From the NCBI RefSeq assembly GCF_046630445.1, contig NC_092333.1, positions 5,266,501-5,330,500 of the forward strand: a stretch of DNA of 64,000 nucleotides, written 5' to 3'. The number at the start of each line of letters is the position of its first letter. The stretch's first letter is position 1. The position numbers and the translations under genes were made by a program. This stretch comes from Rutidosis leptorrhynchoides (lineage: Eukaryota > Streptophyta > Magnoliopsida > Asterales > Asteraceae). The notes under the pieces were generated by a model. The model saw only the letters and a list, made by a program, of their open reading frames with translations. It had not been told where the DNA came from and did not search any database. Shown here piece after piece: positions 27,241 through 40,009 of this stretch.

Positions 27241-28270
27241 GAAGAAGAAAGCGGTACCTTGAGGAGGGTATAGACTTCTTGCATTTCGTTTAGCTTATTT
27301 TCTTGTTCGTTTTTATTTCAGGTTCGTTAGTTGTATGTTCGGATAGTTTATTTTCTTGTTTGCATTGTTTCTGTATTATGACGTTTTCTTTTTGAAAAGG
27401 ACGTCGTTTGTACGTTTGCACATGGATTTGGGGATTCTGACTCTTGAGCGATATGGATAACTGCAGATGATCATTAAGTACGGCTTAGTCCCGCAATTCT
27501 CAGTTATCATCCCTCATTGTCATCCTTTGTCACCTCCTTAGTAGCCAGGGCTCTTCCTTCGCCGGCGTTGCTACAGCTCCGTCGTCGTTTCCGCTAGCTA
27601 AGCCTCCACCGTCTTTGCCACCTGCCAGGGCTCTCTCTTCGTCGTCCCTCATTTAGGTTAGGTTAGGTATTTATAATTACTTGATTGATTCTAGCCTCTC
27701 TTTTTTTATTCAATAAATTAAATCAATTGGTTAATTTTGTGAATATATTTATATCTTATCTATTCAATTTATTTTGGAGTACTTTTCTTTTGTGAATACT
27801 TATTCTAGTTTCAACCGCATATCTTAACTAAATTCTTAACTTGTATTTACAGGTTTTATTTAATCAGATCATTTTTCCATATTATGTGACTGAGTTCATC
27901 ATGAATATGAAGGTCTAGTACTGATTAAATTTAATTCATTCTCACATTCTGCTGTCCTGGTTATATGACCTAGTTTATGATGAATTACCTACAAATAAGA
28001 ACAGGTAGATTTGAGAATCAAATGGTGAATTTGGAAGTCGGAATGGTTCTAAATGGCTGATAGGCTCACCCTGATCCATATATAAATGCTATTGGGTTCA
28101 TATAGACTAACCTTGGAGCAGATTGTTAGGTAGCAGTGGTGAATCTAATATCAAAATTCAAGGTGTTAGGAGTTTTTTTTTTTTTAACTAATTATATTTG
28201 CAGGTTACTTTATGGTTGTTTACCTCAAGAAAACTATAAGTCTCACAAACTATAAACCCCACGGATTAAA
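27241..28270. other. Intergenic region, nothing recognised
   Basis: No open frame with family motifs was seen. A GC-richer patch at 27540-27655 has two similar phrases (CCAGGGCTCTTCCTTCG and CCAGGGCTCTCTCTTCG) and pyrimidine-rich CCGTCG repeats. It could be a 5' UTR fragment, but no gene follows on the plus strand. Confidence 0.5.
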
Positions 28271-28458
28271 AATCCCACTAATATATGGGTCCTATACTTA
28301 AGTGTCCTATACAATTCAGGGTACTTTGTAAAAAAATTTCCAAACAAGTGATCTCACTAGACCGGATTGGCTTTAAGCTAAAATCGCCCTTGCAGGATAT
28401 GTTCTTTAGATATGTAATGTTCAAGCAATCCAAAAACAAGAAAATTTCACACTTCGTG
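28271..28458 (-). other. Likely 3' UTR of the LRK10L gene
   Basis: Unremarkable AT-rich sequence immediately downstream of the kinase stop codon. No clear polyadenylation signal can be singled out. Confidence 0.35.
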
Positions 28459-30646
28459 TCAATCTTCAACAACACTGATCTCTGGTTCATCTTGTGATGT
28501 GCTAAATGTGGTAGTTGATAATCGTATAGGAGATGAAAAGAATGGTTTTGGTGGAACTTCCAACGCTTCCATGCGTCCCTCTAACATGTCGATAACTTGA
28601 CCAATTGATGGTCTTTGTGTTGGATCCGTTTGTATGCACCACAAACCAACAATAGTCATCTTTCTTGCATATTCATTTTCTGCAGTAGTCGATATGTCAT
28701 CTAATAGATAACCTTCCTTCTCAAGACGACTATAAATCCAATGAGGAAAGTATATCTCACTTGTTCGTCCAGAACCAACGCCTGCATCAACATTCTTTCG
28801 TCCCCCCACCATTTCTAGTATAAGCATCCCATAACTGTATACATCCAATTTATGTGACACTCCTCCAAAGTTTCTATTAAAAACTTCCGGAGCGATATAC
28901 CCAATCGTGCCTCTAGCCTCGAGCATAGAAACGATACTTTCCTTTCTTGAATATAACTTTGCAAGCCCAAAATCCGCGATTTTTGGGCAAAAATCTTCAT
29001 CAAGTAGGATGTTATGTGGCTTAATGTCGAGATGCAAAATACGGGTGGTGAAGCCACGATGCAAGTAATCAAGGCCTTGTGCTACTCCAACTGCTATATG
29101 GTACAACTTTTCTACTCCTATATGTTCACTTGTTGTCTTCGAAGGAACATGATCACTGTGTATAAATTTCTCCAATGATCCATTTGGCATGAATTCGTAC
29201 ACAAGCGCTCTTTTTTTAAAATCGAAACAAAATCCTAAGAGAGTAACGATATTAACATGAGAAGTCCTGCCGATGCTAGCAACTTCGTTTATGAATTCTT
29301 GACCACTTGCTTTTGATGAGTTCAATATTTTTACTGCCACAAGACGACCATCTGATAGCTTTCCTTTAAACACGGTTCCAAAACCTCCTTTTCCTAATAA
29401 AACCTGAAACGAGTTTGTCATTTTCTTGATATCAACATACTTGTACCTTTTCGTGATTAAAGATCCATATTGCGTGATAAACGCTTCAACACTTTTGTAT
29501 TCCTCGGTTTTTGGCTTTAACGAGTGTACGCAGTTTCTCGGTAATGATTTCATAAGGCAACATATTATGATAATCAACACGATTGATACTGCAGCAGAAA
29601 GACTTCCGATAACTGTGACAAGGAAAATGCTTACTGAGTTACTGGTTGTGTAGAAACACTTGAAAATTATTTTATATTCACAAGCAGTTATCAGAAATGA
29701 AAATTACGTAATTTTATTTTCCAATTTGCTCTGTCACCTGCAATGCAAATATTATATATGATTGTAAGTTGTAATTTAACTAACATAGGTGATGTATTGT
29801 AAGTCTGCCCTTATTAAAAAGAATTAATTAATTCCCGATTAAAGTACCTTTTTTGCAGTATTCCTCGCTAGTCGTACCATCGAGGCAAAAACACAAGAAC
29901 CTGTTCGTATTATGTTGACCACATCGTCCATCATTCTGTTCGCACATATCGCAATCCTCCTGATCATCTAGCTTTCCCCAGCGTATCTCAAATCCTTTTT
30001 GCATTGCTATAAAAACGTTTCCCGGGATGAACAAACCGTTCACGGTAATCTGGTCACGGAACACGGCAGTTACCACTTGGTCTTCACACGAATACGCATC
30101 CCAATCAAAATTATCCGTATCAGAATCCCCAATAATAACACACGACGACCTATTCTTATCAGAGTAGGTTAAACATGGTATTTCAGTTGCAAAGGAAGGG
30201 AATTTACCAGTACAATTGAAATGAAAACTTAGATTTAAATTTAAAGGTGAGAAACTAAAAGGCAGTGTTTCTATATTAATGTTATGGTGCACCCTAGGGC
30301 AGGGGTTCTGGAGAGCGACAACTGTAGAAACATCGTAGTCTACGAGAGTGATACTCGAAGATTCATAAGTTATATTTAGGACAATGAAAGAATCGTTGCC
30401 AAGATAGATTATGGGACGATCCGATCCATCATCGATGATGGAGCAGTTGTATCCGAAGCCATGATAACCACAGAACTGGCTGGTGGTTTCACCAGTGCCC
30501 AACTCATAGAAAGGGTAGCTGAAAGTAAGGCCACCACATATGAGTGCAGGGCAATTTGGGGAACTATAACTGTTAGATTCAACAGCCATTGATTTGTAAT
30601 AGAAGAAAAAGATAAAAAAAAGTGAGACAAGTTTAGACATGGTCAT
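28459..30646 (-). CDS. LRK10L-type receptor-like kinase (rust resistance kinase Lr10-like), two exons
   Basis: Predicted exons are 30646-29848 and 29633-28459, with a 214-bp GT-AG intron, giving about 657 residues. A signal peptide (MTMSKLVSLFFIFFFYYKS) is followed by a cysteine-rich GUB_WAK-type wall-binding region (CPALICGGLTFSYPF), many N-glycosylation sites and a WAK-associated C-terminal cysteine cluster (CDMCEQNDGRCGQ). Next come one membrane helix (about 268-292) and a Ser/Thr kinase. Kinase motifs are GKGGFGTVF (about 347), VAVK, HLDIKPHNILLD, DFG and GTIGYIAPEV. The catalytic loop lacks the arginine before Asp, so it is a non-RD kinase as usual for this family, linked to defence and hormone signalling at the plasma membrane. 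The intron acceptor (AACTCAG, ending 29634) was chosen because it restores the frame; the nicer TTGCATTGCAG leads to stops. A second in-frame Met is at codon 3. No disabling change was seen. Confidence 0.85.
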
Positions 30647-31133
30647 TGAAATTATGAAATTCCAACTGCCATAAAATGTATATTATGAATGAATTTATAT
30701 TTTAACAGGCAAGTATACTATATGAGCGTCTCAACATTACGATATATAAAGTCACACGTAAGTTTTTCTGAAATGTTATGTTGGCCACAATATATTTGTT
30801 CGATTTATGGTAATTATGTAATTATGTAATTATGTACGTCCTTTTAATATGTAAGCATGACGTGGGCACAAGGCGGATCTTTACAAGGGTAAGGATGGGT
30901 CCTAGCCTCCTCAAAATTTGAGGAACGGGTGTTTTTAAATATTTGAATCAACTAATTCATAGTCCATATAAAAAGTTATGGTCAAAATCGTAAAGGCTCA
31001 CAGAACTTGCAGTATTAACAATTTACTTCACAAAACTTGTAACGTTCAAACCTTTGGAGTATTAGGGAAAAAGATACGAAACGATCATTTAATTATATTA
31101 TCCTAAGTCGAATACATCTAAGTAAATATACTC
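30647..31133 (-). promoter_or_regulatory. Upstream region of the LRK10L gene
   Basis: On the minus strand a TATA-like AAAATATAAATTC lies about 55 nt before the start codon. The region ends where a retrotransposon LTR fragment begins (31134), so the proximal promoter is under 500 bp before repeat DNA. No coding frame was seen. Confidence 0.4.
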
Positions 31134-31876
31134 ACGTGAAACAACATTCTATGGTTGAATTATCGAAATCGAATATACCCCTTTTTATTAAGTCTGGTAA
31201 TCTAAGAATTAGGGAACAGACACCCTAATTGACGCGAATCCTAAAGATAGATCTATTGGGCCTAACAAACCCCATCCAAAGTACCGGATGCTTTAGTACT
31301 TCGAAATTTATATCATATCCGAAGGGTGTCCCGGAATGATGGGGATATTCTTATATATGCATCTTGTTAATGTCGGTTACCAGGTGTTCGCCATATGAAT
31401 GATTTTTATCTCTATGTATGGGATGTGTATTGAAATATGAAATCTTGTGGTCTATTGTTACGATTTGATATATATAGGTTAAACCTATAACTCACCAACA
31501 TTTTTGTTGACGTTTAAAGCATGTTTATTCTCAGGTGAATACTAAGAGCTTCCGCTGTTGCATACTAAAATAAGGACAAGATTTGGAGTCCATGTTTGTA
31601 TGATATTGTGTAAAAACTGCATTCAAGAAACATATGTCGATGTAATATATTTCTATTGTAAACCATTATGTAATGGTCGTGTGTAATCAGTATATTTTAG
31701 ATTATCATTATTTGATAATCTACGTAATGCTTTTGAAACCTTTATTGATAAAATAAAGGTTATGGTTGTTTTAAAAATGAATGCAGTCTTTGAAAAACGT
31801 CTCATATAGAGGTCAAAACCTCGCAACGAAATCAATTAATATGGAATGTTTATAATCAATATGAACGGGACATTTC
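31134..31876 (+). mobile_element. Truncated Tekay-like LTR fragment
   Basis: This 743-bp piece is the reverse complement of the terminal part of LTR C (43534-44278) and of LTR E. It ends correctly with AACGGGACATTTCA, so the right boundary is a true LTR end, but its left side is missing. It contains the shared blocks CCTAAAGATAGATCTATTGG and CTTGTGGTCTATTG. Confidence 0.85.
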
Positions 31877-31955
31877 ATTCAACAAGCGGGAGGTGATCCT
31901 CACACACAAAAATTTGATCCATGTACTCTTAATTACCTATTTTACCTTTAATTTT
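31877..31955. other. Short non-repeat spacer before element A
   Basis: No feature was recognised. The last five bases (ATTTT, 31951-31955) should be one copy of the target duplication of element A. Confidence 0.4.
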
Positions 31956-32055
31956 TGTAACACCCCATTTTTATTAAGGTATAATTATTTATTTAATTAT
32001 GTATTGACCCCACTTTAACTAGCTAGAGACCTCATTTTGTAAATACCTTAAGAGG
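31956..32055 (+). mobile_element. 5' LTR of gypsy element A, left part
   Basis: It starts TGTAACACCCCATTTTTATT and is interrupted after 100 bp at AGAGG by element B. The LTR resumes at 47313 (AGAAGGGTAAAAGGG). Removing B and one target copy gives an LTR of about 1.83 kb. Confidence 0.7.
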
Positions 32056-32517
32056 TGTGACAACCCAGAAAATTTCCGATAAAATTTAAACAAAAACTTC
32101 TCATGAATTCATTTAACTTCGAACAAACTCCGACGATTCACGAACAATTATTCGTAAATAATAATACATTAGTATTAATTTATTATATTATTATTATTAT
32201 TATTAATATAATAATTAACAATATTAACATTAATTATTATTATTTGTAATTATCATTATCAGTATTGTCATCATTATTAATATTATTATTATCAAAATTA
32301 TTATTATTATCATTTATCATTTATTATTATTATGATTAATATGATTATCAATATCATTAACATAATTTATATTATTATTATTATTATTACTAGTATTATT
32401 GTTATCATCAATATTATAATTGGTAATAAAATTATGATTACTAATATTACCATTAATATTATTTATTCATTATCATAAGTATTACTATAAAAAAAATATA
32501 TCATTTATTATTAATGA

Positions 32518-32596
<79 letters not shown>

Positions 32597-33647
32597 ATAA
32601 TTATTAATAAATATCATTATTCTTGTTATTTATATTATTATTATTATTATTATATTAAAATCATTATTATTAATATTATTATTATTAATATAATTATTAC
32701 TAATATTATTAATATGATTATTATTATTAATATAATTATTAATTATTAATGTTAATTAAAAATAAAAAGTACAGATAGAAAAATTAGGTATATCACGACC
32801 TGTATATTTTTATTCTATCGTGATTTTTGCTTTCATTTTTATCTGGATCGTGATTCACAGACCATCAGTACATTACAGAACAAACGCAGTTGGAGATCCA
32901 CATCAATAATTTTATATATTTTTTTTGTCTGTAATATCAAATCGAGACCCACAAATCTTCTATATAACAATGGAATTGCTCATTGATATGGAAAATCACT
33001 CGACATTACACTATCAATATCAATTATCATTTATAACCAGTTCAAGATAGCGAATTAAACAGAGATATTAAAGAAACACACCTCGTTTCCCCTGTTCTTG
33101 AATTCAAACATTCAAAAGCTCGATTTCAAATAAAGTTTCCAAATCTATAAATGCAGACATGTTAAGATTCATCTAGATGAACTTTCTGTAAGTTTTCAAG
33201 TCCCAATTTCTCCTATTAATTTTGAATTTCGAAGTCAAACTTTAAAAACAAAAAGTCAACTGTGATGTTCTTTATGAAATTCGAGTTCGTTTAATTGTTT
33301 CTGGATCAATTGATGATTCATAAAGATTCTAGTAAGGATTTACAACCTAATTCGTGTAGAAATTTGGATCTAAAACAGCATAGAATTCGAAATTGATGTT
33401 TGAGTTTCATACTTGGTTCGTCACTACCGCTACTGCTGTTGATATATATATATTTTTTTTCTTTTCTGTTCTATTGATCCCAAGTCGCCCACATCCTGGT
33501 AACTTATTTCTAAAATCTATTCAATTTTCAAATTTCTGTTATGGTTTTGGATTTGTCGTTGGACAAATTAAAAATTATGAAGAAGATGATGAAAAATAGA
33601 AAACTGGTTAAATAAAATATATACGGGGTAAAAATCAGATAAGCAAG

Positions 33648-33723
33648 GCAGAGGGAATGGTTAAGGGGTGTTGCGGGTTAGCGAGAGGTCGCGAGTTCGA
33701 GCCCGGTTCGGTGCATTTTTTTT
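33648..33723 (+). other. tRNA-like unit in B 5' LTR
   Basis: A-box-like TGGTTAAGGGG (33658-33668), B-box AGTTCGAGCC (33694-33703), then GTGCA and ten T. A (TTA)n tract starts 40 nt later. The 3' LTR copy is at 42073-42148 with an intact B-box GGTTCGAGCC (42119-42128). Confidence 0.6.
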
Positions 33724-33759
33724 TTAGAAAAGCTTTGGGAAAGTAGATTTCATTTTCAA

Positions 33760-34017
<258 letters not shown>

Positions 34018-35575
34018 AGTATTATTAATGTTGTTATTATTATTAATTTTATCATTATTATCATTATTATTAATTACAAAAGTATTATTGTTAATATTAG
34101 CATCATTATTAGTATTATTATTATTAAACTTATTATCATTAATATCATTCGTAGTAAATTGGTTATTTTATAGTTACTATTATTATCAGTATCATTATTT
34201 TTAAAATCTATCATTTTATTAAAAATTAGCATTTTTATTTAAAGTAACATTTTACTAAAATTATTTTTTATTATCAATAAAAACTATCACTATTATTATT
34301 AGAATAATTATTATCACTATTATTTTAGTAACCTTATTATCACTACAATTATTATTAAAGTTATTAACATTAATACTAATATCATTATTTTTATGATTAT
34401 TATTACTAATACTAAAATATTTTAATTTACCTTTTTAAATTAACATTAAATACTTATTTCAAATATTGAAAACAAATATATATTAAGTTTTAATACATGA
34501 TATGATACGTCTAAACACCAAAATATGATATTTATAATTAATGACATATCATATACTTTAAATATGATATATATTAATTTACAATATATAATTGAATATA
34601 GCTAATTAAGTAATTAATTATTAATATAAGAAGTATATTAATTATATTAATATATATAAACTGGTTAATTGTCATTATATATTTTAATATATATATATAT
34701 ATATATATAACTGATATATAGGTTCGTGAATCCGAGGTCAACTCTGCACTTGTTCAGTGCCATCATATACGTAACTACTACGAAATACAGTATCGTGAGT
34801 TTTCATAGCTCCCTTTTTATATATATATTTTTTGGGCTGAGAATACATGCGCAACTTTTATAACTGTTTTACGTTTAGACAGAAGTACTCAATTATTATT
34901 TATGCTGAATACGTGCTTTGTCATGCTAAATCCCTGCCGTAATATCGTTAATTGCTTGGTATAACGCAAGCTTAATTATTGTGAATAGCGCTATTGAGAG
35001 TAACATCTCTGTCCATTTGACCGTTGGTCGTGGATACATAATAATGATTCAAACTAACACTGACTGTTCAAGGTGTCTCGGGGTAAAATTCTGTTTAGTC
35101 GCGATATTACAAACTACAGCAACTCTTTTTAGATTGATATGATGGGTATCAATAAACTTTAAACTAAATCTTGTGGTCTATATCTTTTATTGAAATCATT
35201 ATTTATGACAAACTTATGAACTCACTCAACCTCGTGTTGACTTTTTAAAGCATGTTTATTCTCAGGTCCTACATAATGCTTCCGATGTGTATTTGTTAAT
35301 TGAAGGCAACATTTCAACGAGTCATTTATGGATAATTTGAAAGACTTGCATTTGCTAATTTGATGATGATTGCTTGATATGCTTGGAGTCTTCATTACAT
35401 GTCATATCAATTAAAGACATTTAATGCGTTGTTCATTAAATACAATGTAATCTATTTATCTTCCGCTGTAAAACTCAATAAAAACGTCTCATATAGAGTC
35501 GTTCCCGTTTATACAACTGTGATTTGATATAATTAGTCACAAATACCCCAGGCTCTATTTGGGGGTGTGATAGAT

Positions 35576-35587
35576 TGGTATCAGAGC
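35576..35587 (+). other. Primer-binding site of element B
   Basis: TGGTATCAGAGC lies three bases after the 5' LTR. It would pair with initiator methionine tRNA. Confidence 0.9.
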
Positions 35588-35764
35588 AGTTTGTTGTAGA
35601 GAACCAGGATTGCATTTTATGTGTGCCTTATACAATTAGGTACCTTAGCAATGTAGGACTACAACTTTCCTTGACTATAGTGCCTTTAATTGTTGCCTTT
35701 AATTGATAAATGCTACACTATACCTTAGAAACCATGCTTATTAAATTCTTTAATCTTCCTTAGA

Positions 35765-36075
35765 ATGCAAAGCCAATCAAAGGACTCTGCTCACTCTACT
35801 AAGTACTCTCCAATTACGCCACCGCATTTAAATGCGACACCATGAATTCTGAAATTCTCGACATTCCTATGTCATCTATCATGGTTTTGTGTATTACATA
35901 TGTATTACATGAAATATTATCCATGATTTTTGAAACTCCTATATTTGTTACTATTCATACTCAAACGTATATAATTCCCTGTTATATCACGTACCTATAT
36001 GCCTTATGCCTTTATGCATCGGTTTGCGAACCAGAAAATGTCATTGAGTTATCGAGAATCTCAAAGATATTATAA
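35765..36075 (+). pseudogene. Leader ORF remnant of element B
   Basis: A degenerate frame begins near ATGCAAAGCCAATC and continues as MNSEILDIPMSSIMVL and SVCEPENVIELSRISKIL. It follows the primer site and its low-complexity composition resembles retroelement leader proteins. I cannot name it. Frame changes interrupt it near 35840. Confidence 0.3.
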
Positions 36076-36501
36076 TGTCATCACTATTCATATTCATTAC
36101 TTTCAAAATCTTTGCTTTCTCGTTATTTTTGATCATTGAATTTTCTTGACGAGTGGCGTCTACAAAACTCTAGAATGGAAGGGTTTGGATTACCGATTTA
36201 AAGGATCCTATAGCTCAAGCCCACGAATTGAAAGTCTTTAATCGAAAGATTATCAAATTACATACTTATTATTTATAATCTCGACACGTCATACTGCAAT
36301 TATTGCATAAATGGAGTATAGACACATCATATCTTATCTTATCTTATCATATCTATCTCAATAGACTTTGTCTAACATTTTTCTTAAATTTCCTCCGTAA
36401 ATTACGGAAATCTTTTTGCTATATATACGTATTCAAGGAGACGAATATATCATTCAGTATCCAACACTCATTTCATATCAAACCCTATTCCAAACACATA
36501 A

Positions 36502-37060
36502 TATGGATTCCTCGAACTCCTCGAGCTCCAATGGCAGCGTAACCGGAATAAACGAACAATCAGCCATCATCTATTCTGGATGAATTGGGGATGGGTTCGT
36601 AGCCGACTCAATCAATGGAGGCGAGAAGAAGGAGATCCCTTCCACCAACCGAATTCACCACTTGGTGAAAAGCCTGAAGCACTTACCGGCGAACTAGTTC
36701 GAAACACCATTTTCTCTCTTCTTTCCAGGGTATCCCGTCACGATTATATAATATCAAAGATTCTAGATCTTATTCACCCCCTTGTTCCAACCTCCAATCA
36801 TCCCGGAATAGTAGAAGAAGTCAACGAGCTTCGAGCTCGAGTGGTGGCTCTAGAGAATATGGTGCGATATCTACAAGTATCAGCAGCACCAGCCGCATAA
36901 CCAGCACCACCAGTACCATCAGTACCACCAACATCACCAACACCACAAGCATTGTAAGCACCATCAGCATCACCACCAACAACATCAGCTTCACCAACAA
37001 CAACTTCGCATCCCACGTCTCAACATCATAATCGGTACCTCAAACATCAACATCATACGC
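36502..37060 (+). pseudogene. Leader ORF (gag-like, coiled coil) of element B, broken
   Basis: A Ser/Asn-rich start (MDSSNSSSSNGSV) leads to MNWGWVRSRLNQWRREEGDP, RNTIFSLLSRVSRHDYI and EEVNELRARVVALENMVRYL, then a Pro-rich tail interrupted by stops (first at 36898). It is the counterpart of 17094-17650 in X3 and more intact. The residues around RNTIFSL, SRVSRHDYI and EEVNELRARVVALENMV are the same in both copies, which suggests a real ancestral protein. Confidence 0.55.
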
Positions 37061-37138
37061 CCCCTAGATACCAAGGAATATTAGTAATAATGAGTTAAGA
37101 TGTATTGACTCGTTCTTCCTGAAGAATTATATATGTAT

Positions 37139-37139
<1 letters not shown>

Positions 37140-37222
<83 letters not shown>
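37140..37222. repeat. (TA)n microsatellite in B
   Basis: About 40 TA units immediately downstream of the leader ORF. X3 has a shorter TA tract at the same place (18060-18073). Confidence 0.95.
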
Positions 37223-37226
<4 letters not shown>

Positions 37227-37780
37227 CTTTGGAACAATAGTAAATCTTTTCGTACAAAGCTATTTCGTGTGAATCTTAACTAGTATGTACTACTTGGTTA
37301 ATTCTTATCACTAATATGCTATATTGTACATCCTTCCGTAATGACTTAACAGTCGTTAATCACTGCTTCAGCACAATAATCTTCATTTCATAATAAACCA
37401 AGTGTGTTATTCGAATACATGTTTAATTTTACACTTCTATTTTCGATGTACTCGAAAATTTCTAGAAAACATTATTCGTGCCTTGTGAATTTCACAAGAA
37501 TTCCACGAGCACCAACATCATATACCAAGGTATATCAATAATAATGAACGACGAAGGTATTGATTCATAACTTCAATAGTAAAATATTTCGCGACAATTA
37601 TGAAATCTTTAAGGTTTTGGAGATTATTTATTCTCGTTTCACCGCAAATCAAATGAGTTTAATATTATATTAACTCATTAAATCTATATTATATCTGAAG
37701 AATACATATATGAACTATATCTTCATAAAGATTGTAATTAAAAATTCTTTTATACAAACTGTTAATTGTGAAAATATTTT

Positions 37781-37800
37781 AACGGGTAGGTAAAACCCGA
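37781..37800. other. AACGGGTAGGTA hairpin (B)
   Basis: AACGGGTAGGTAAAACCCGA, the counterpart of 18611-18630 in X3 and of 62930-62949 upstream of gag in E. Confidence 0.55.
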
Positions 37801-38194
37801 GAAATATTTATATCTCACATTAATATGTTACATTGTACATTCTTCAAATTCTGATTCAATAATCAGTAGCTATCCTACTTACATCACAAGATATATGTAT
37901 TCGTTCACTAAAGAACAACCATTTTCATACAAATTCAATTGCATATTCTGATTTGGACATATCAGAATCCAAGTAAAGCTTTAGCAGGTGTTATCTTCCT
38001 AAAGATCACTACATTCATGAATTATATTCATTCGTATTCTGTGATGAATTATCACATCAAACCACCGAACTTACCATTCATTACTTTTGAAAATCACAAC
38101 AACGTCTATTCGTCATCCGTTAGATCCATTGATGGATACACTCTACGCATAAACACTTCAACTCCAAATTTTTGAAAACACTTCGAATTGATAA

Positions 38195-38420
38195 CCAATG
38201 ATTCAGATTTGTTAACCTTGATAATGTTGATAAAGCAGCAAAAGCTATAGATGGTCTTAATGGCCAAAAGCTTGATAATGAAGAATGGAGTGTTGGAAAT
38301 GCTCAATAGAAAATTTGGTACTGGAAAACGGATTGAGCAAACCATGAAGGAAGCTGTGGATAAATCACAAAGATTAAACCTATACCCAAAGAATCTAGAT
38401 GATTCAATTTCTGGTAAAAA
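38195..38420 (+). pseudogene. Poly(A)-binding protein gene fragment (copy 4, best preserved)
   Basis: One frame reads FVNLDNVDKAAKAIDGLNGQ, KLDNEEWSVGNAQ and then a stop. After a one-base frame change it continues RKFGTGKRIEQTMKEAVDK and LNLYPKNLDDSIS. This is the last part of RRM3 (pattern FVNFENxDDAAxAVxxLNGK), the linker, and the beginning of RRM4 of plant poly(A)-binding proteins. It is the longest of the four fragments. No introns are evident, so both genomic capture of one exon and capture through mRNA are possible. Confidence 0.8.
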
Positions 38421-38689
38421 CCACAAAAGATCTCCTTACTTATCTTAAATCCTTACGGAAGAATTTTCTTCATTATTCATCGATCTTAGAAAATTCTAAG
38501 ATATCATCGTATCTTTCGTTATAATTATCCTCTATATTTCTGAAGATATCTTTATAACGATTCTTGCTCGCAATTAATTATCTCTTTGCGATATCTTTAT
38601 TACATCATAAATGAAACTGTTTTAGTTTCTATATTCTGTAAAATTCAAGTTTAAATTATAAATGTTTTGAAGAAGTGTTGGGAATTGAA

Positions 38690-38750
38690 GCATGAGTTAG
38701 TATAATATAATGACGTCAGGCCAACGTGATTATATTAAAGTAAGTCATGC
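38690..38750. repeat. 61-nt near-palindrome, copy 4
   Basis: Same outer arms (GCATGAGTTAGTATAATATA and ...AAGTCATGC), but the centre has changed from TTGATCAA to TCAGGCCAA. Confidence 0.75.
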
Positions 38751-38927
38751 TAAATTTCTAGTGAAAGATGATGATTCATAAACATACCGTCATCATATGC
38801 CATGTTACACAACTCTTATATTCTACTTAATCTCTGAACATATCAAGAAAATATATTCTTGATAGTTCTATCCTCAGTAATTCTGGTAATTTAACAAATC
38901 AAATCATGATATTATGTTCCTTTCTAC

Positions 38928-39221
38928 TTAGAACATCATGTTCATTTGAAACTTCATACCTATGAATTTTGGACCATTACTTGCTTTATAAAAGCATGAA
39001 GCTCCGACATATAAGGGAAAATATAAATCCCGATAACAACAAAGAAATAACAAACCGTGTATATCAATATGTATTGCAACGTAAAGACACGAGAGAATAA
39101 AAAACATTATAACCCCAAGGTAATAGTAGAAGAAAATAAATTCCTCTGGTGGTAGATGAAAAAGAAGAATGACATAAACAATAACTAGGAAAATATCAAG
39201 AATCAGAACTGGATTAAGCAT
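38928..39221 (-). CDS. Antisense small membrane protein ORF in B (97 aa)
   Basis: On the strand opposite to element B, the frame starts MLNPVLILDIFLVIVYVILL, followed by LPPEEF, a second hydrophobic helix ending in CLYVAIHI, DIHGLLFLCCYRDLYFPLY and a tail ending FQMNMMF. Two transmembrane helices with a short PPEE loop are predicted. The start is set by the ATG shared with X3; the GTG two codons upstream is less likely. A TATAAA motif lies at 39297-39302. Sequences up to about 39600 are also shared with X1 and X3, so a promoter-plus-gene cassette seems to have been carried. No known family was recognised. Confidence 0.5.
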   Translation of the reverse strand: MLNPVLILDIFLVIVYVILLFHLPPEEFIFFYYYLGVIMFFILSCLYVAIHIDIHGLLFLCCYRDLYFPLYVGASCFYKASNGPKFIGMKFQMNMMF

Positions 39222-39754
39222 TTTCACAATCTTTGGAAGTATGAATTGAGAAAGAAAGTATAGAAGTGGTGAAGATAATAAAACGGAAGAAGCTACTTTA
39301 TAGCAAAAATTCCAGACACATCAATCGAGGCAATTTACCGCATTTAATCAAAGAAATCCTAACTTCCTAAATTACCGGAGAATCAAATCTTATAGATTAC
39401 GAAGATTTCCTTTAATTCCTTGAATTTTGGAAATCAACTTTAACTATATCAAAAGTTAAGGCAAGCATTTAATTTACTCAACTCACTCTTTTACGATAGC
39501 TTCGTTTATACTCTTCCTGTAATCGAATCATTTCATCCATATTACCCAATGTTGATAAAACTCTATTTTTCAACTCATATTCATCATTCTTGTTGAAAAC
39601 AATGACGATCTATATCAAATTTCATAACCGTGATTTTCATGAACTCCTCTCTGTTTTGTCTGCCCTAATATTGTGGCATAAACGCTCAAGGTTTTAAATG
39701 AGCTCAATATTATTCATAACACATTTCATATATACTGAAATGCTTGTATAGCGT

Positions 39755-40009
39755 CATCATCTCTTCTGAGAAAAACCTAATCAATGACACTCGTGTTATT
39801 CCTTTAGATGACCTCCGCATTAATGATAAAATGCACTTCCTAGAAGAACCTATAGAAATTATGGTTCGTATGATTTTAACTCTTAAAACAAAACAATATT
39901 CTATCTGTTGAAATTCACGCAAGGCCCCGAGCATACCTGGGAACCTGAAAATCAAATAAAACGAAAATATCCTCACCTGTTTACAAACAACGCCGACTGA
40001 TGGCAACAA
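39755..40009 (+). pseudogene. Integrase C-terminus / chromodomain remnant of element B
   Basis: The frames read LINDTRVIPLDDLRINDK and MHFLEEPIEIM, then after a frame change the end of a chromodomain (GPEHTWEPENQIKRKYPHLF). The matching part of element E reads [20 protein letters not shown] and [20 protein letters not shown]. So B derives from a chromovirus that lost gag and most of pol. In the working family this tail targets integration to particular chromatin; here it is broken. Confidence 0.8.

Noticed and set aside
29727..29760. Intron acceptor TTGCATTGCAG for the LRK10L gene.
   Set aside because: Although it looks good, splicing there gives in-frame stops within 15 codons. The acceptor ending at 29634 keeps the frame into the transmembrane helix.
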